A stretch of 64,000 bases of DNA from Acetobacteraceae bacterium (GCA_947379865.1 CANCOY010000001.1:39185-103184), one strand, 5' to 3'; shown: positions 35,230 through 43,802, counted from the first letter of the stretch. The notes: generated by a model not told the origin, from the sequence alone. A program made the numbers and translations.

Positions 35230-36651
35230 TCAAGAAGAGACATGGCGCGGCACTTGCCCTGCCATGCCAAGCAGCCCCTCAAGCGCCTGGCCGGCCGCCA
35301 GCAGGGCCGCCTCGCCGCGTGGCCGCCCCACCAATTGCAGGCCCACGGGCAGGCCGGCGCGGGTCAGGCCACAGGGCAGCGCCAGCACCGGGCAGCCGGT
35401 CAACGTCACGGCATAAGTGATGCCCAGCCAATGCATATAGGTCTCGAATTCATGGCCCCCCAGGCGTTCAAGCGTGCGGGCATCGGCCGCAAAGGGCGGC
35501 GTGATGGCGGCAGGGCAGACCAGCAGGTCGTGGGTGGCAAAAAAGCGCCCCATGCGTCCCACCAGTTCGCCACGCAGGCGTTCGGCGCGGGCGAGCTGTG
35601 CCTGGCTCAGGGCCTGGCCCTTTTCGATGTTCCAGATGATGTCGGGCTTCAGCCGCGCCCGCTCGCGCGCCAGCAATTCCCCCATGGCGGCGGCAAAATT
35701 GGCGGCGCGCAACGTGTGGAAGGCCTCGTGGGCATGGGCAAAGCTGGGCGCCGCATCGTCCACCGCAATGCCCAGGTCGCCCAGGCGCAGGGCAGCGGCC
35801 GCCGTGATGGCGGCAATTTCGGGATCAACCGGCCCCATGCCCAGATCGGGGCTGAAGGCCGCGCGCAGCGGCAGCGGCCCCGCCAGCCCGTCCACGAACG
35901 AGACGGCAGGCGGCGGCAGGGCAAGCGGATCGGCATCGTCGAGGCCGACCATGGCATCAAGGAACAGGGCCACGTCGCCCACGCTGCGGCCCATGGGCCC
36001 TTCGACAGAGAGGGTATCAAAGGGCAGCGCGCGCGGCGCATAGGGCACGCGGCCGGGCGATGGCCTGAGGCCGACCACCCCACAAAAGGCCGCCGGCGTG
36101 CGACACGACCCGCCCATGTCGGAACCCTGGGCCAGCCAGACCTGGCCCGACGCCAGCGCCGCCCCCGCCCCGCCCGAGGAGCCACCGGGCGTCAGCGCGG
36201 TGTTCCAGGGATTGCGGGTGATCCCGAAAACCTCGTTGAAGGTAACACCCCCGGCCCCCCATTCCGGCGTGTTCGACTTGGCCAGCACCGCCCCGCCGTT
36301 CGCCTCGATCCGCGCCACCGTGGCGTCGGAACGCTGGGGCACATGATTGGCAAACACCGGCGAGCCATAGGTCGTGCGCACGCCGGCCACGTCGTTCAGG
36401 TCCTTGATGGCCAGCGGCAGGCCCGCCAGCCAGCCAGGCCGGCCGGTGATCTCTGGCCCTGCCTTCATGGCGGCGCGGGCCTGGTCGCGGGCGCGCTCCG
36501 GGCACAGGGTTGGCAAGGCGTTGAGTTGGGGTTCCGTCTCGGCGATGCGGGCAAGCGCCACCTCCACCAGATCAAGGGGGGAGACCTCGCCACGGCGCAG
36601 CAGAGCCACCACCTGCCGCGCGCCAAGGCGCCAGAGTTCGTCCGCCATCAT
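35230..36651 (-). CDS. Amidase (amidase signature family)
   Basis: A 473-residue hydrolase with the Ser-cis-Ser-Lys triad: Lys in LPLAIKDLNDV, Ser in GGSSGGAGAALASG, and Ser in GSDMGGSCRTPAAFCG. The closest textbook relatives are amidases and 6-aminohexanoate-cyclic-dimer hydrolases; substrate unknown. ATG at 36651 and 36648 are adjacent choices behind AAAGGA. Its neighbours (SMP-30, SDRs, S15-like hydrolase) suggest a catabolic cluster. Confidence 0.9.
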   Translation of the reverse strand: MMADELWRLGARQVVALLRRGEVSPLDLVEVALARIAETEPQLNALPTLCPERARDQARAAMKAGPEITGRPGWLAGLPLAIKDLNDVAGVRTTYGSPVFANHVPQRSDATVARIEANGGAVLAKSNTPEWGAGGVTFNEVFGITRNPWNTALTPGGSSGGAGAALASGQVWLAQGSDMGGSCRTPAAFCGVVGLRPSPGRVPYAPRALPFDTLSVEGPMGRSVGDVALFLDAMVGLDDADPLALPPPAVSFVDGLAGPLPLRAAFSPDLGMGPVDPEIAAITAAAALRLGDLGIAVDDAAPSFAHAHEAFHTLRAANFAAAMGELLARERARLKPDIIWNIEKGQALSQAQLARAERLRGELVGRMGRFFATHDLLVCPAAITPPFAADARTLERLGGHEFETYMHWLGITYAVTLTGCPVLALPCGLTRAGLPVGLQLVGRPRGEAALLAAGQALEGLLGMAGQVPRHVSS

Positions 36652-36804
36652 GTGTCCTTTCACCGTTGCCGCTGATCATCCATGGCAAGCAGCGGCTTGC
36701 CAACCACGCCCCCCCAGCCAAGCCCCATTGCATGCGGCGCCCGCTTCGGCTTTGCTCTGCGGCGCTGACCGGAAAAACCGGGCATTCACGGGGGAGGATC
36801 CGCA

Positions 36805-37599
36805 ATGGGACAGGTAGAGGGCAAGGTTGCCATCGTCACGGGTGGCGCATCAGGCATTGGCAAGGCATGCGCCCTGACCCTGGCGCGCGAAGGTGCGGCC
36901 GTGATGGTCACCGACATCCAGGACGGCCAGGCCGTGGTGGACGAGATCGTGGCCGCCGGCGGCAAGGCGCATTTCCGCATCCAGGACGTGCGCGACGAGC
37001 AGACCTGGATCGACGTGGTCAAGGAATGCGAGGACCGCTATGGCAAGCTGAACGTGCTGGTGGCCAATGCCGGCATCGGCATCGGCGGCCCGGTCACGGA
37101 ATTCAGCCTGGCCGACTGGAAGCGCCAGATCGAAATCAACCTCGATGGCGTGTTTCTGGGCACCAAGCACGGCATTCCCGCCATGCGCCGCGCCAAGTCC
37201 GGCTCCATCATCATGATCTCGTCGCTGGCGGGCATGCAGGGGGCGGTGGGCCTGTCGGGCTATTGCGCCACCAAGGGCGGTGTCCGCCTGTTCGCCAAGG
37301 CCGTGGCCGTGGAATGCGCCCGCCTGGGCGACCCCATCCGCGTGAACTCGGTGCACCCCGGCGTCATCGACACGCCGATCTGGACCAAGATCGACCCGGC
37401 CGGTGGCGAATTCCTCGCGGGCAATGCGCCGGGCGGCAATTCCATCGACCCCAATGCCATTGCGGCGGTGATGGTGCCGGGCGGCCAGGTTGGCTATCCC
37501 GTGGACATCGCCAATGGCGTCCTGTTCCTCGCCTCCGACGCCTCACGCTACATGACCGGCGCCGAGATGGTGATTGACGGCGGCATCCTGGCCGGCTAA
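36805..37599 (+). CDS. SDR family oxidoreductase
   Basis: A 264-residue classical SDR with TGGASGIG (cofactor), NAGIGIGG, catalytic Ser in MISSLAGMQG and YCATKGG. Acidic Asp in VTDIQDG after strand 2 suggests NAD(H). The C-terminal MTGAEMVIDGGIL is typical. GGGGGAGGATCCGCA precedes the ATG. It is divergent from the amidase and is followed by SRPBCC, a second SDR and a hydrolase on the same strand. Confidence 0.9.
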   Translation: MGQVEGKVAIVTGGASGIGKACALTLAREGAAVMVTDIQDGQAVVDEIVAAGGKAHFRIQDVRDEQTWIDVVKECEDRYGKLNVLVANAGIGIGGPVTEFSLADWKRQIEINLDGVFLGTKHGIPAMRRAKSGSIIMISSLAGMQGAVGLSGYCATKGGVRLFAKAVAVECARLGDPIRVNSVHPGVIDTPIWTKIDPAGGEFLAGNAPGGNSIDPNAIAAVMVPGGQVGYPVDIANGVLFLASDASRYMTGAEMVIDGGILAG

Positions 37600-37652
37600 G
37601 CCAGACTTAAGTAACCAATTGCATTCCTAACAACCAAGCAGGAGAGAAGCAC

Positions 37653-38072
37653 ATGAAAGTCGTTGTCGAAGAGAAGGTCGCCGCCCCCGTTGCCAAGGTT
37701 TTCGCCGTGGCCGGTGATTTCGGTGGCCTCGAGAAGAACGAGATGATCATCGATTTCAAGATCGAAGGTTCAGGCGTGGGCGCCGTGCGCACCATCACGC
37801 TGGCCGGTGGCGGCGTGATCGTGGAGCGTCTGGAGAAGCATGATCCGGCAGCGGCCACCTATACCTATGCCATCATCAACGAGCAGACGGCGCTGCCGGT
37901 GGCGAACTACGTCTCCACCGTTGTGATCACCGCCGATGGCGCCGATGGCTCCATCATCAACTGGTCCAGCACCTTCGACGCCGTCGGCGCGCCCGAAGCG
38001 CAGGTCGAGGCGATCATCTCTGGCGTCTACAAGGGCGGCATCGCCCGCACCCGCCAGAAGCTGGGCCTCTGA
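37653..38072 (+). CDS. SRPBCC (START/polyketide cyclase-like) family protein
   Basis: A 139-residue protein beginning MKVVVEEKVAAPVAKVFAVAGDFGGLEK, the usual SRPBCC start. Alternating beta strands and the C-terminal helix VEAIISGVYKGGIARTRQKL form the ligand-binding cavity. Members bind or cyclise hydrophobic ligands. Its place between two SDRs suggests the same substrate. A GGAGAGAAGCAC site precedes it and a terminator follows. Confidence 0.85.
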   Translation: MKVVVEEKVAAPVAKVFAVAGDFGGLEKNEMIIDFKIEGSGVGAVRTITLAGGGVIVERLEKHDPAAATYTYAIINEQTALPVANYVSTVVITADGADGSIINWSSTFDAVGAPEAQVEAIISGVYKGGIARTRQKLGL

Positions 38073-38121
38073 TCCCAAACCAGGGCACATAGGCTGGCCA
38101 CACGGCCAACCCTGTCTCCAG

Positions 38122-38150
38122 CGGCCGCCCTTCGGGGCGGCCGTTTTGTT
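38122..38150 (+). terminator. Terminator with TTCG tetraloop after the SRPBCC gene
   Basis: The 9-bp stem CGGCCGCCC/GGGCGGCCG is closed by TTCG and followed by TTTTGTTT, a strong intrinsic terminator. Confidence 0.88.
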
Positions 38151-38229
38151 TGCGAATGGCGGACGGCCAATTGACGCCAAGGCAAAAGTGCTTTGGCATG
38201 CACGGACAATCACATAACAGGAGGAAACC

Positions 38230-39021
38230 ATGGGTCGTTTGAACAACAGGGTTGCGCTGGTTACCGGCGGTGCCCGTGGCCTCGGCGCCGAGACCGCCCG
38301 CGCCATGGCCGCCGAGGGTGCGGCCGTTGCCATCTCCGACGTGGACGGCGCCGGCGCCCGTGCGCTCGCCGAGGAGCTGCGCGGCCACGGCGCCAAGGCA
38401 ATCGGCCTTGAGCATGATGTGTCGAGCGAGGAAAGCTGGGCCACCACCATGGCCACTGTCGCCAAGGAGCTTGGCCCCGTGGACGTGCTGGTGAATAATG
38501 CCGGCATCCTGCTGGTCAAGACCATCGCCGACACCAGCCTCGAGGATTTCCGCAAGGTCTCGTCCATCAATGTCGATGGCGTCTTCCTTGGCATCAAGAA
38601 TGCCTTTGCCGCCATGGGTGCGCGGGGCGGCTCCATCATCAACATCTCGTCCATCGCAGGGCTTATGGGTGCGGCGGGGCAGATCGCCTATCACGCCTCC
38701 AAGGGCTCGGTGCGGCTGATGACCAAGTGCGCGGCCATGGAAGCCGCCACGCTGGGCTGGCCGATCCGCTGTAACTCCATCCATCCCGGCATCATGGACA
38801 CCGTGATGACCCAGACGCATTATGGTCTGGGCTCTGACAATGCCAATACCAATGCCATGCTGGGCATGGTGCCATCAGGCCGCTTTGGCACCCCGGCCGA
38901 CATCGCCTTTGCCGCCGTCTATCTGGCGGCAGACGAATCCTCTTATGTGAATGGTGCGGAACTGGTGGTGGACGGCGGTTATATGGCCGGCCGCGCCATG
39001 CGCCCGGATGCCGCATCTTAA
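38230..39021 (+). CDS. SDR family oxidoreductase, second copy in cluster
   Basis: A 263-residue classical SDR with TGGARGLG, NNAGIL, Ser in NISSIAGLMG, YHASKGS, and C-terminal YVNGAELVVDGGYM. Asp in ISDVDGAG suggests NAD(H). It resembles but is not identical to the SDR at 36805. AGGAGGAAACC before the ATG is a near-ideal ribosome site. The stop lies 14 bp from the next gene. Confidence 0.9.
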   Translation: MGRLNNRVALVTGGARGLGAETARAMAAEGAAVAISDVDGAGARALAEELRGHGAKAIGLEHDVSSEESWATTMATVAKELGPVDVLVNNAGILLVKTIADTSLEDFRKVSSINVDGVFLGIKNAFAAMGARGGSIINISSIAGLMGAAGQIAYHASKGSVRLMTKCAAMEAATLGWPIRCNSIHPGIMDTVMTQTHYGLGSDNANTNAMLGMVPSGRFGTPADIAFAAVYLAADESSYVNGAELVVDGGYMAGRAMRPDAAS

Positions 39022-39035
39022 AGGGTTACAGGCTC

Positions 39036-39935
39036 ATGCGTAGTGATATCGCCTTTCCGTCTGACGGCGTCACCCTGCGGGGCTGGCTCTACCGCCCGGA
39101 CGGGTTTACGGGCGACCGGCCGGCCATTGTCATGGCCCACGGCTTTTCGGCCGTGAAGGAAATGCACCTCGGCGATTTCGCCGAGGTGTTCTGTGCGGCG
39201 GGCTTTGTGGTGATGGTCTATGACCACCGCAACCTTGGCGCCTCCGATGGGGAGCCGCGCGGCGAGATCGATCCCGTGGCCCAGATCCGTGGCTATCGCG
39301 ATGCCATCACCTGGTTGCAGGAACAGCCGGGCGTGGACACGGGCCGCATCGGCGCCTGGGGCTCCAGCTATTCCGGCGGCCATGCCCTGGTGCTGGCAGC
39401 GACCGACCGGCGGGTGAAATGCGTTGTCGCCCAGGTGCCCGCCATTGATGGCTGGGGCACCCTGCAGCGGCTGATCCGGGGCGACATGATCCCCCTCTTC
39501 CGCCAGCAGTTCGATGCCGACCGCGCCGCCCGCTATCGCGGCGCCGCCCCTGCCATGGTGCCCGTGGTCCCCGACGACCCCACGGGCCTGGGCGCCCTGC
39601 CCACAGCGGATTCCATCGACTATTTCACCAGGACCTCAAAGGAACGCGCCCCGTCCTGGCGCAATGAGGTAACGCTGCGCTCGCTCGAGATGCTGAGCGA
39701 GTACAACCCCGGCAGCTACATCGCCCGCATCAGCCCCACCCCGCTCCTGCTGGTGGTGGCCCTGGGCGACGTGCTGGCCCCCACCGACATCGCGCTGGAG
39801 GCCTATGAACGGGCCCTGCAGCCAAGGCGCCTGCTGACCCTGCCAGGCGGCCACTTCGACCCCTATACCGGCGACACGTTCAAACAGAACAGCGCCGCCC
39901 AGCGCGACTGGTTCACGGAACACCTCAGGCCCTGA
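39036..39935 (+). CDS. Alpha/beta hydrolase, S15/X-Pro dipeptidyl-peptidase-like
   Basis: A 299-residue hydrolase. N-terminal GVTLRGWLYRPDG and AIVMAHGFSAVKEM form the oxyanion region. The nucleophile Ser is in AWGSSYSGGHA, and the likely acid and His are in the C-terminal LVVALGDVLAPTDI and GGHFDPY. It is often annotated in the S15 family; hydrolase of esters or amides is the safest call. It ends 7 bp before the left boundary repeat of the 40-42 kb cassette. Confidence 0.86.
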   Translation: MRSDIAFPSDGVTLRGWLYRPDGFTGDRPAIVMAHGFSAVKEMHLGDFAEVFCAAGFVVMVYDHRNLGASDGEPRGEIDPVAQIRGYRDAITWLQEQPGVDTGRIGAWGSSYSGGHALVLAATDRRVKCVVAQVPAIDGWGTLQRLIRGDMIPLFRQQFDADRAARYRGAAPAMVPVVPDDPTGLGALPTADSIDYFTRTSKERAPSWRNEVTLRSLEMLSEYNPGSYIARISPTPLLLVVALGDVLAPTDIALEAYERALQPRRLLTLPGGHFDPYTGDTFKQNSAAQRDWFTEHLRP

Positions 39936-39942
39936 GGCACCC

Positions 39943-39997
39943 GGCAGCGGCACCTCAATGCGCCGCTGCCGCCGTGCGTTCTTCGCGGACGAAGAGG
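39943..39997. repeat. Left 55-bp direct repeat of the 40-42 kb cassette
   Basis: Identical at 53 of 55 positions to 42224-42278, same orientation. Read on the minus strand it encodes LFVREERTAAAAH plus a stop: a detached copy of the C-terminus of the MFS gene that ends at 42236. One of the two differences is synonymous (the final His codon); the other is after the stop. Confidence 0.93.
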
Positions 39998-39999
39998 AA

Positions 40000-40650
40000 C
40001 TATGGCTCACCGGCCAGGGTTGCCGCAACGAGAAGGCGTGGCGTGAGATAGGTGGCATCGAGCCAGCCGTGACCGTTCAGCCCCCAGCCGTTACCCCATG
40101 AATTACGGACCAGGACAAAACGGTCGATGCCCCGCACGCCATGGCCGACTGCGATGAGGGCGTGGACGCGCGCGGGCTCAACCGGTTCATGGGCCGAAAT
40201 GACCCCATCTGCTGCAGGGGAATAGAAGCCCCGCGAGATGCTCAGGGTAAACAGAACGGGAGTGTCCCGGTCGAGGCTGCCAATGATGTCGTCCACAGTG
40301 GCGGGCATGGGTGCGCTGCGGCGGCGGTAAAGGGGTGCGTCTGTTGTCGGGGGTGCATAGCCAGGGTTATCCGCGAAAAGGGCGGCGGTATAAGGCCACA
40401 CGGCTTCAACGGGCTGGCCATCCTCGCACAGCGTAGCAAGCATGGTTGAAAGGCTTAGCCCCTCGTGCGGCCGGGCGCCGTCCCGTTGCAAGGCGTGAAA
40501 ATAAGCCCACTCCACCGAAAGGGGTACCCAGCCCGGCCGAACCCCGGCGTGGGCATCGCTGGCGGCGAAGGCCATGCAGGTGGGTCGGGGTCCCTGGTCA
40601 CGAGCCATGCCGAAGTGCCGCCGCAGGTCTTTGATGATCATGGGCGACAT
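40000..40650 (-). CDS. Papain-like (C1) cysteine protease without propeptide
   Basis: A 216-residue protein with the complete papain catalytic set: Gln19 in DQGPRPTCMAF, Cys25, His163 in VHALIAVGHG, and Asn183 in VRNSWGNGWGLNGHGWL. It has no signal peptide and no inhibitory propeptide; the catalytic Gln and Cys sit at the same numbers as in mature papain. It should be cytosolic and active as made, which calls for an inhibitor in trans. The ATG at 40650 shares its A with the stop of the upstream ImmA-fusion gene (TGATG), so expression is coupled. A longer start at 40689 lies inside that gene. Confidence 0.88.
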   Translation of the reverse strand: MSPMIIKDLRRHFGMARDQGPRPTCMAFAASDAHAGVRPGWVPLSVEWAYFHALQRDGARPHEGLSLSTMLATLCEDGQPVEAVWPYTAALFADNPGYAPPTTDAPLYRRRSAPMPATVDDIIGSLDRDTPVLFTLSISRGFYSPAADGVISAHEPVEPARVHALIAVGHGVRGIDRFVLVRNSWGNGWGLNGHGWLDATYLTPRLLVAATLAGEP

Positions 40651-41657
40651 CAGGCTGCCTGGAGCACCCGCATCAGATCTGGTTCCCACATGCCCGGCTC
40701 TTCCGGGCCACGGAGTTCGTACTGGAGATGGAACTCCTTCAATGCCTCCTCTGGCATCCAGGGCCGCTGCTCTCTGAAGGTTACGGCACGGCTTACCCGC
40801 CCACTCGCCTGCGCGGTAATCTTTCGGGTTACCATGGCGCCTGCCCGTGCGGTATCCCCCTCATGGTCATCGGCGACCAGCGCAAAGCCCTCGGCTTTCA
40901 GGGCGTCAAAGTTCCAGAGGTACCCGGCACTGCTGTTCTCGGGCAATTGGACAACGAAGAGGTCATGCCGGCCACCCTCCACCACAAGGCCCTCATCGCG
41001 ATCCGTCAGCAGCCAAACGTCCGAGCGCCAGTCTGGCGGCTCATGGCCGTGCAGCAGGGCGCGCTTGATTGCCTTCGGCTCGACAGAGAGCAGGTGCTTG
41101 AGCTGTTCCCGCTTGATCGCCTTGTGGCGCTCAAGCACATGGCAGGTCGCGGCATAGCTGGTGCCAAGGCGCAGGGAAAGCTGGTAGGCCGTGGCCGGGT
41201 CCGCCAGGCGCTCAGGCGCCCAGCCCTGCCGCCGCACGATCAGGGCCACCAGCCAGGCCGGTGCCAAGAACATCGAGGCAAAGGCATCCGCCTCAAGTTC
41301 CTGCAGCGCAAGGCCTTTCGCTGGCGAGAAGGGCGCGCGGCCGAGGATGCCCTGATCATCCAGGCTCGACTGATGGTTCATGTAGAGGTGACCAAGCTCG
41401 TGGGCTGCCGTGAAGCGCTGGATGGAGAGTGGCCGCTTTGTCGTGATCAGGATGCCCGGCTCTTCCGCCGGGACATAGGCCCCGAGCAGCTTGTCGAGCG
41501 GCTGGAACATGAGCGTGGCACCCAGTTCGCCAATCGCGCCAAACACATCCACCCGGCCGCCATTACTGCGCTCAAGTCGTGCGCGGACGCCGAGATCGAG
41601 GTGCAGCTTGTGCGCAGCCTTGATGGCTTTCAGAATGGCGTCACGTCTCTCAGCCAT
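40650..41657 (-). CDS. ImmA/IrrE metallopeptidase fused to chagasin-like inhibitor domain
   Basis: A 335-residue cytosolic protein. Residues 1-190 are an ImmA/IrrE-type peptidase: AAHELGHLYMNH (His86, Glu87, His90) and downstream ELEADAFASMFLAP (third ligand about Glu122). Residues about 212-335 resemble chagasin (I42 cysteine-protease inhibitors): LPENSSAGYLW (238-248) corresponds to the NPTTGYxW loop and REQRPW (295-300) to the RPW loop. Both loops insert into papain active sites in chagasins. The start overlaps the XRE stop by 8 bp. The next gene encodes a papain-like protease, its obvious target. The inhibitor call is by motif only. Confidence 0.8.
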   Translation of the reverse strand: MAERRDAILKAIKAAHKLHLDLGVRARLERSNGGRVDVFGAIGELGATLMFQPLDKLLGAYVPAEEPGILITTKRPLSIQRFTAAHELGHLYMNHQSSLDDQGILGRAPFSPAKGLALQELEADAFASMFLAPAWLVALIVRRQGWAPERLADPATAYQLSLRLGTSYAATCHVLERHKAIKREQLKHLLSVEPKAIKRALLHGHEPPDWRSDVWLLTDRDEGLVVEGGRHDLFVVQLPENSSAGYLWNFDALKAEGFALVADDHEGDTARAGAMVTRKITAQASGRVSRAVTFREQRPWMPEEALKEFHLQYELRGPEEPGMWEPDLMRVLQAA

Positions 41658-42039
41658 CGCTGGCCACCCGGGTTTTGGCGCGTGACTTCAGGAAATCGGC
41701 GAAGCGGGCAAGTTCCAGCTGGTCCTGCGATGACAGGCTTGCGGCGGCCCGTGCGAGGTGGGCAACCCCTTCCGTGAGCGTCGGCTCCATTGGATGGTCG
41801 TCACCGGTGAACCAGTTGACGGGTCGCTGGTAGAGTTTGGCCATCCGGGCGAGTTCCAGCGCATCAACTTTCCGCTGCCCTGCCTCAATGTGGGAAAGCG
41901 CACTTCTGGGGATCGACAGATGCCGGGCGACATCGTCCTGCTTCAGGCCCACATATTCACGGGCGCGGCGCAGACGCTCGCCAAGGGTCTGACGGTCAGG
42001 GCCGCTTCCCGGCGCAAGGCCGGCTGGCTGGTCATTCAT
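41650..42039 (-). CDS. XRE-family repressor of the protease cassette
   Basis: A 129-residue regulator with a helix-turn-helix at about 20-76 (LGERLRRAREYVGLKQDDVA then SIPRSALSHIEAGQRKVDALELARMAKLY). A C-terminal helical part follows (LARAAASLSSQDQLELARFADFLKS). XRE plus ImmA pairs are classic: ImmA-type peptidases cleave their partner repressor to induce the operon. AAGGAG lies ten bases before the ATG at 42039. A long dyad at 42103-42156 upstream is the likely operator. Confidence 0.88.
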   Translation of the reverse strand: MNDQPAGLAPGSGPDRQTLGERLRRAREYVGLKQDDVARHLSIPRSALSHIEAGQRKVDALELARMAKLYQRPVNWFTGDDHPMEPTLTEGVAHLARAAASLSSQDQLELARFADFLKSRAKTRVASDG

Positions 42040-42102
42040 GGCGCCGCGTCTCCTTGACAGAATCTGCCCAGATGGAAGCCCATGAGGGCACTGTCTGGAA
42101 AT

Positions 42103-42156
42103 CTGACGCAAAGCATGAGCCTTGTCTGATTTTCAGACAAGGCTCAATTTCGTCAG
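42103..42156. promoter_or_regulatory. Long dyad upstream of the XRE gene, probable operator
   Basis: Inner perfect arms TGAGCCTTGTCTGA (42116-42129) and TCAGACAAGGCTCA (42133-42146) flank TTT. Outer arms CTGACG (42103-42108) and CGTCAG (42151-42156) surround them. It lies 64-117 bp before the XRE start. A half site TGTCTGGAAATCTGAC is next to it. Autorepression by the XRE protein is inferred. Confidence 0.65.
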
Positions 42157-42223
42157 GGGACAGTTCCGGGGGGCCGTTCGACACTGGCCATGGCCGGGAC
42201 GCATGGAGCCAAAACCCCGTTCA

Positions 42224-42278
42224 GGCAGCGGCACATCAGTGCGCCGCTGCCGCCGTGCGTTCTTCGCGGACGAAGAGG
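42224..42278. repeat. Right 55-bp direct repeat of the cassette (MFS gene 3' end)
   Basis: This copy is the functional 3' end of the MFS gene, containing its stop codon at 42236-42238. It pairs with 39943-39997. Confidence 0.93.
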
Positions 42279-43654
42279 GTGAGGATGACGAGGCCGACGA
42301 TCAGGAAGACCTGGCAGGTCAGGAAGCCGATGCGCTGGCTGTGGAAGGCTTCGGTGACCACCGCCAGCAGCAGCGGCCCCATGAACGAGGTGGCATTGCC
42401 CGACAGGGCAAAGAGGCCAAAGAACTCGGTCATCATCTCGGGCGGGGCGATGCGGGCCAGCATGGTGCGGCTGGACGCAATGCCAGAGGTGATGAAGATG
42501 GCAATCAGGAACACCAGCCCCACATAGACCTGCTCGTGCAGGCTGTGGAACACGGGCACCGCCAGCGCCGGCGCGTCGGCAGGCACGGCCATGAAGAAGA
42601 TTTCCGTCGGCGTAATCGATATGGTGCCAAGGCCCACCACAATGCAGCCAAGCAGGCTGATCTGCAGTGTGCGCCGCGAGCCCAGCCGGTCATCCAGCCA
42701 GCCGCCCACCAGGGCGCCGAGTGCGGCGACGATGCTGTTGAGAATGCCATAGACCGTGAGTTCCGCCGCCCCCCACTTGAAGACGCCCGCCGCATAGATG
42801 CCGCCGAAATAGAGCATCACGATCCAGCCATCGCCAAAGATCATGCGCGCACCCAGATAGGCCCCCACATTGCGATAGTGCTTCAACTGGCGAAGGGTGC
42901 CGGCCAGCGTCGCCAGGCCCACCCGCACCGCCTGCACGGCCGTGCGATGCGAGGGCACGCCATCGGGCGTGAACAAAAAGAACGGCAGGCAGAAGGCAAA
43001 CAGCCAGAGCGCCGAGAGCGGCCCCACCACCCGGTCATGTTCGTGCAGCGCCCGGTCGAGGCCGAACAGGGGTATCTCGGCCTGGGTGAAGGCCAGCAGC
43101 ACGATCAGCAGGGTGATGATGCCGCCCAGGTTCGTCAGCGCCAGACCCAGGCCCGACAGGGCGCCCAGGCGGCGTTCGCTGGCAATGCCCGGCAGCATGG
43201 CATTGTGAAACACGGCCGAGAATTCCGACATCAGCGCCGCCAGGATCAGGGCCAGCAGGATCACCCACAGGCCCGTGCCCGCCTCAGCGCCCATGCCCGG
43301 CGTGGCAAACCACAGCATCCACATGCACGGCAGGCTGATGAGGGTGCAGGCCAGAATCCACGGCTTGCGCCGGCCACCGGCATCGGCGATCGCCCCCAGC
43401 ACGGGGCTGAACAGCGCCATGAAGACCGCCGCCACCGAGGTGGTATAGCCCCACAGGGCCTGGCCCTTGACCGGGTCGCCCACCACCACATTGGAGAAAT
43501 AGGGCGCAAAGACATAGATGTTGACGATCAGGAAATAGGGATCGCGCGCCCACTGGTAAAGCGCCCAGCTGAACTGGCCAAGGGTGCTTGCCGGCCGGGT
43601 TCCCGCCACGGTCAGCCCCGTGTCTTGTGCTGCCTCTGCTGCCAGTCCGCTCAT
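42236..43654 (-). CDS. MFS transporter, UMF1/Atg22-like
   Basis: A 472-residue permease with about 12 membrane helices. The N-terminal FSWALYQWARDPYFLIVNIYVFAPYF pattern and DAGGRRKPW loop are typical of the UMF1 family, related to yeast vacuolar Atg22 amino-acid effluxers. Substrate unknown. The start at 43654 (MSGLAAEAAQ) follows GGGGGAACAAG, and an upstream ATG at 43768 was rejected. Its last 13 codons are duplicated at 39943-39997, the left boundary of the protease cassette. Confidence 0.88.
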   Translation of the reverse strand: MSGLAAEAAQDTGLTVAGTRPASTLGQFSWALYQWARDPYFLIVNIYVFAPYFSNVVVGDPVKGQALWGYTTSVAAVFMALFSPVLGAIADAGGRRKPWILACTLISLPCMWMLWFATPGMGAEAGTGLWVILLALILAALMSEFSAVFHNAMLPGIASERRLGALSGLGLALTNLGGIITLLIVLLAFTQAEIPLFGLDRALHEHDRVVGPLSALWLFAFCLPFFLFTPDGVPSHRTAVQAVRVGLATLAGTLRQLKHYRNVGAYLGARMIFGDGWIVMLYFGGIYAAGVFKWGAAELTVYGILNSIVAALGALVGGWLDDRLGSRRTLQISLLGCIVVGLGTISITPTEIFFMAVPADAPALAVPVFHSLHEQVYVGLVFLIAIFITSGIASSRTMLARIAPPEMMTEFFGLFALSGNATSFMGPLLLAVVTEAFHSQRIGFLTCQVFLIVGLVILTLFVREERTAAAAH

Positions 43655-43802
43655 CTTGTTCCCCCGGGGCTCTTCGTCGCCGTTGCAGCGACGCGGCGGG
43701 GCGAAGCATGACCGAGGCAGGCAGCCCTGCCAACCAACGCCAGCCGTCTGTGGGCCCTGCCGGAACATTCCGCCGCCTGCGCGCCCATGCTATGCACCAG
43801 AG

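Larger units (their letters stand above)
39943..42278. mobile_element. Putative 2.3-kb integrated cassette flanked by direct repeats
   Basis: Three minus-strand genes (XRE, ImmA-inhibitor fusion, papain-like protease) lie between 55-bp direct repeats. The repeats are two copies of the 3' end of the MFS gene, so insertion left that gene intact. This is how site-specific elements reconstitute a target gene end. No integrase or transposase is inside, so it would depend on recombination functions elsewhere or on homologous recombination. Without it, the hydrolase (ending 39935) and the MFS gene would be simple convergent neighbours. Confidence 0.65.
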
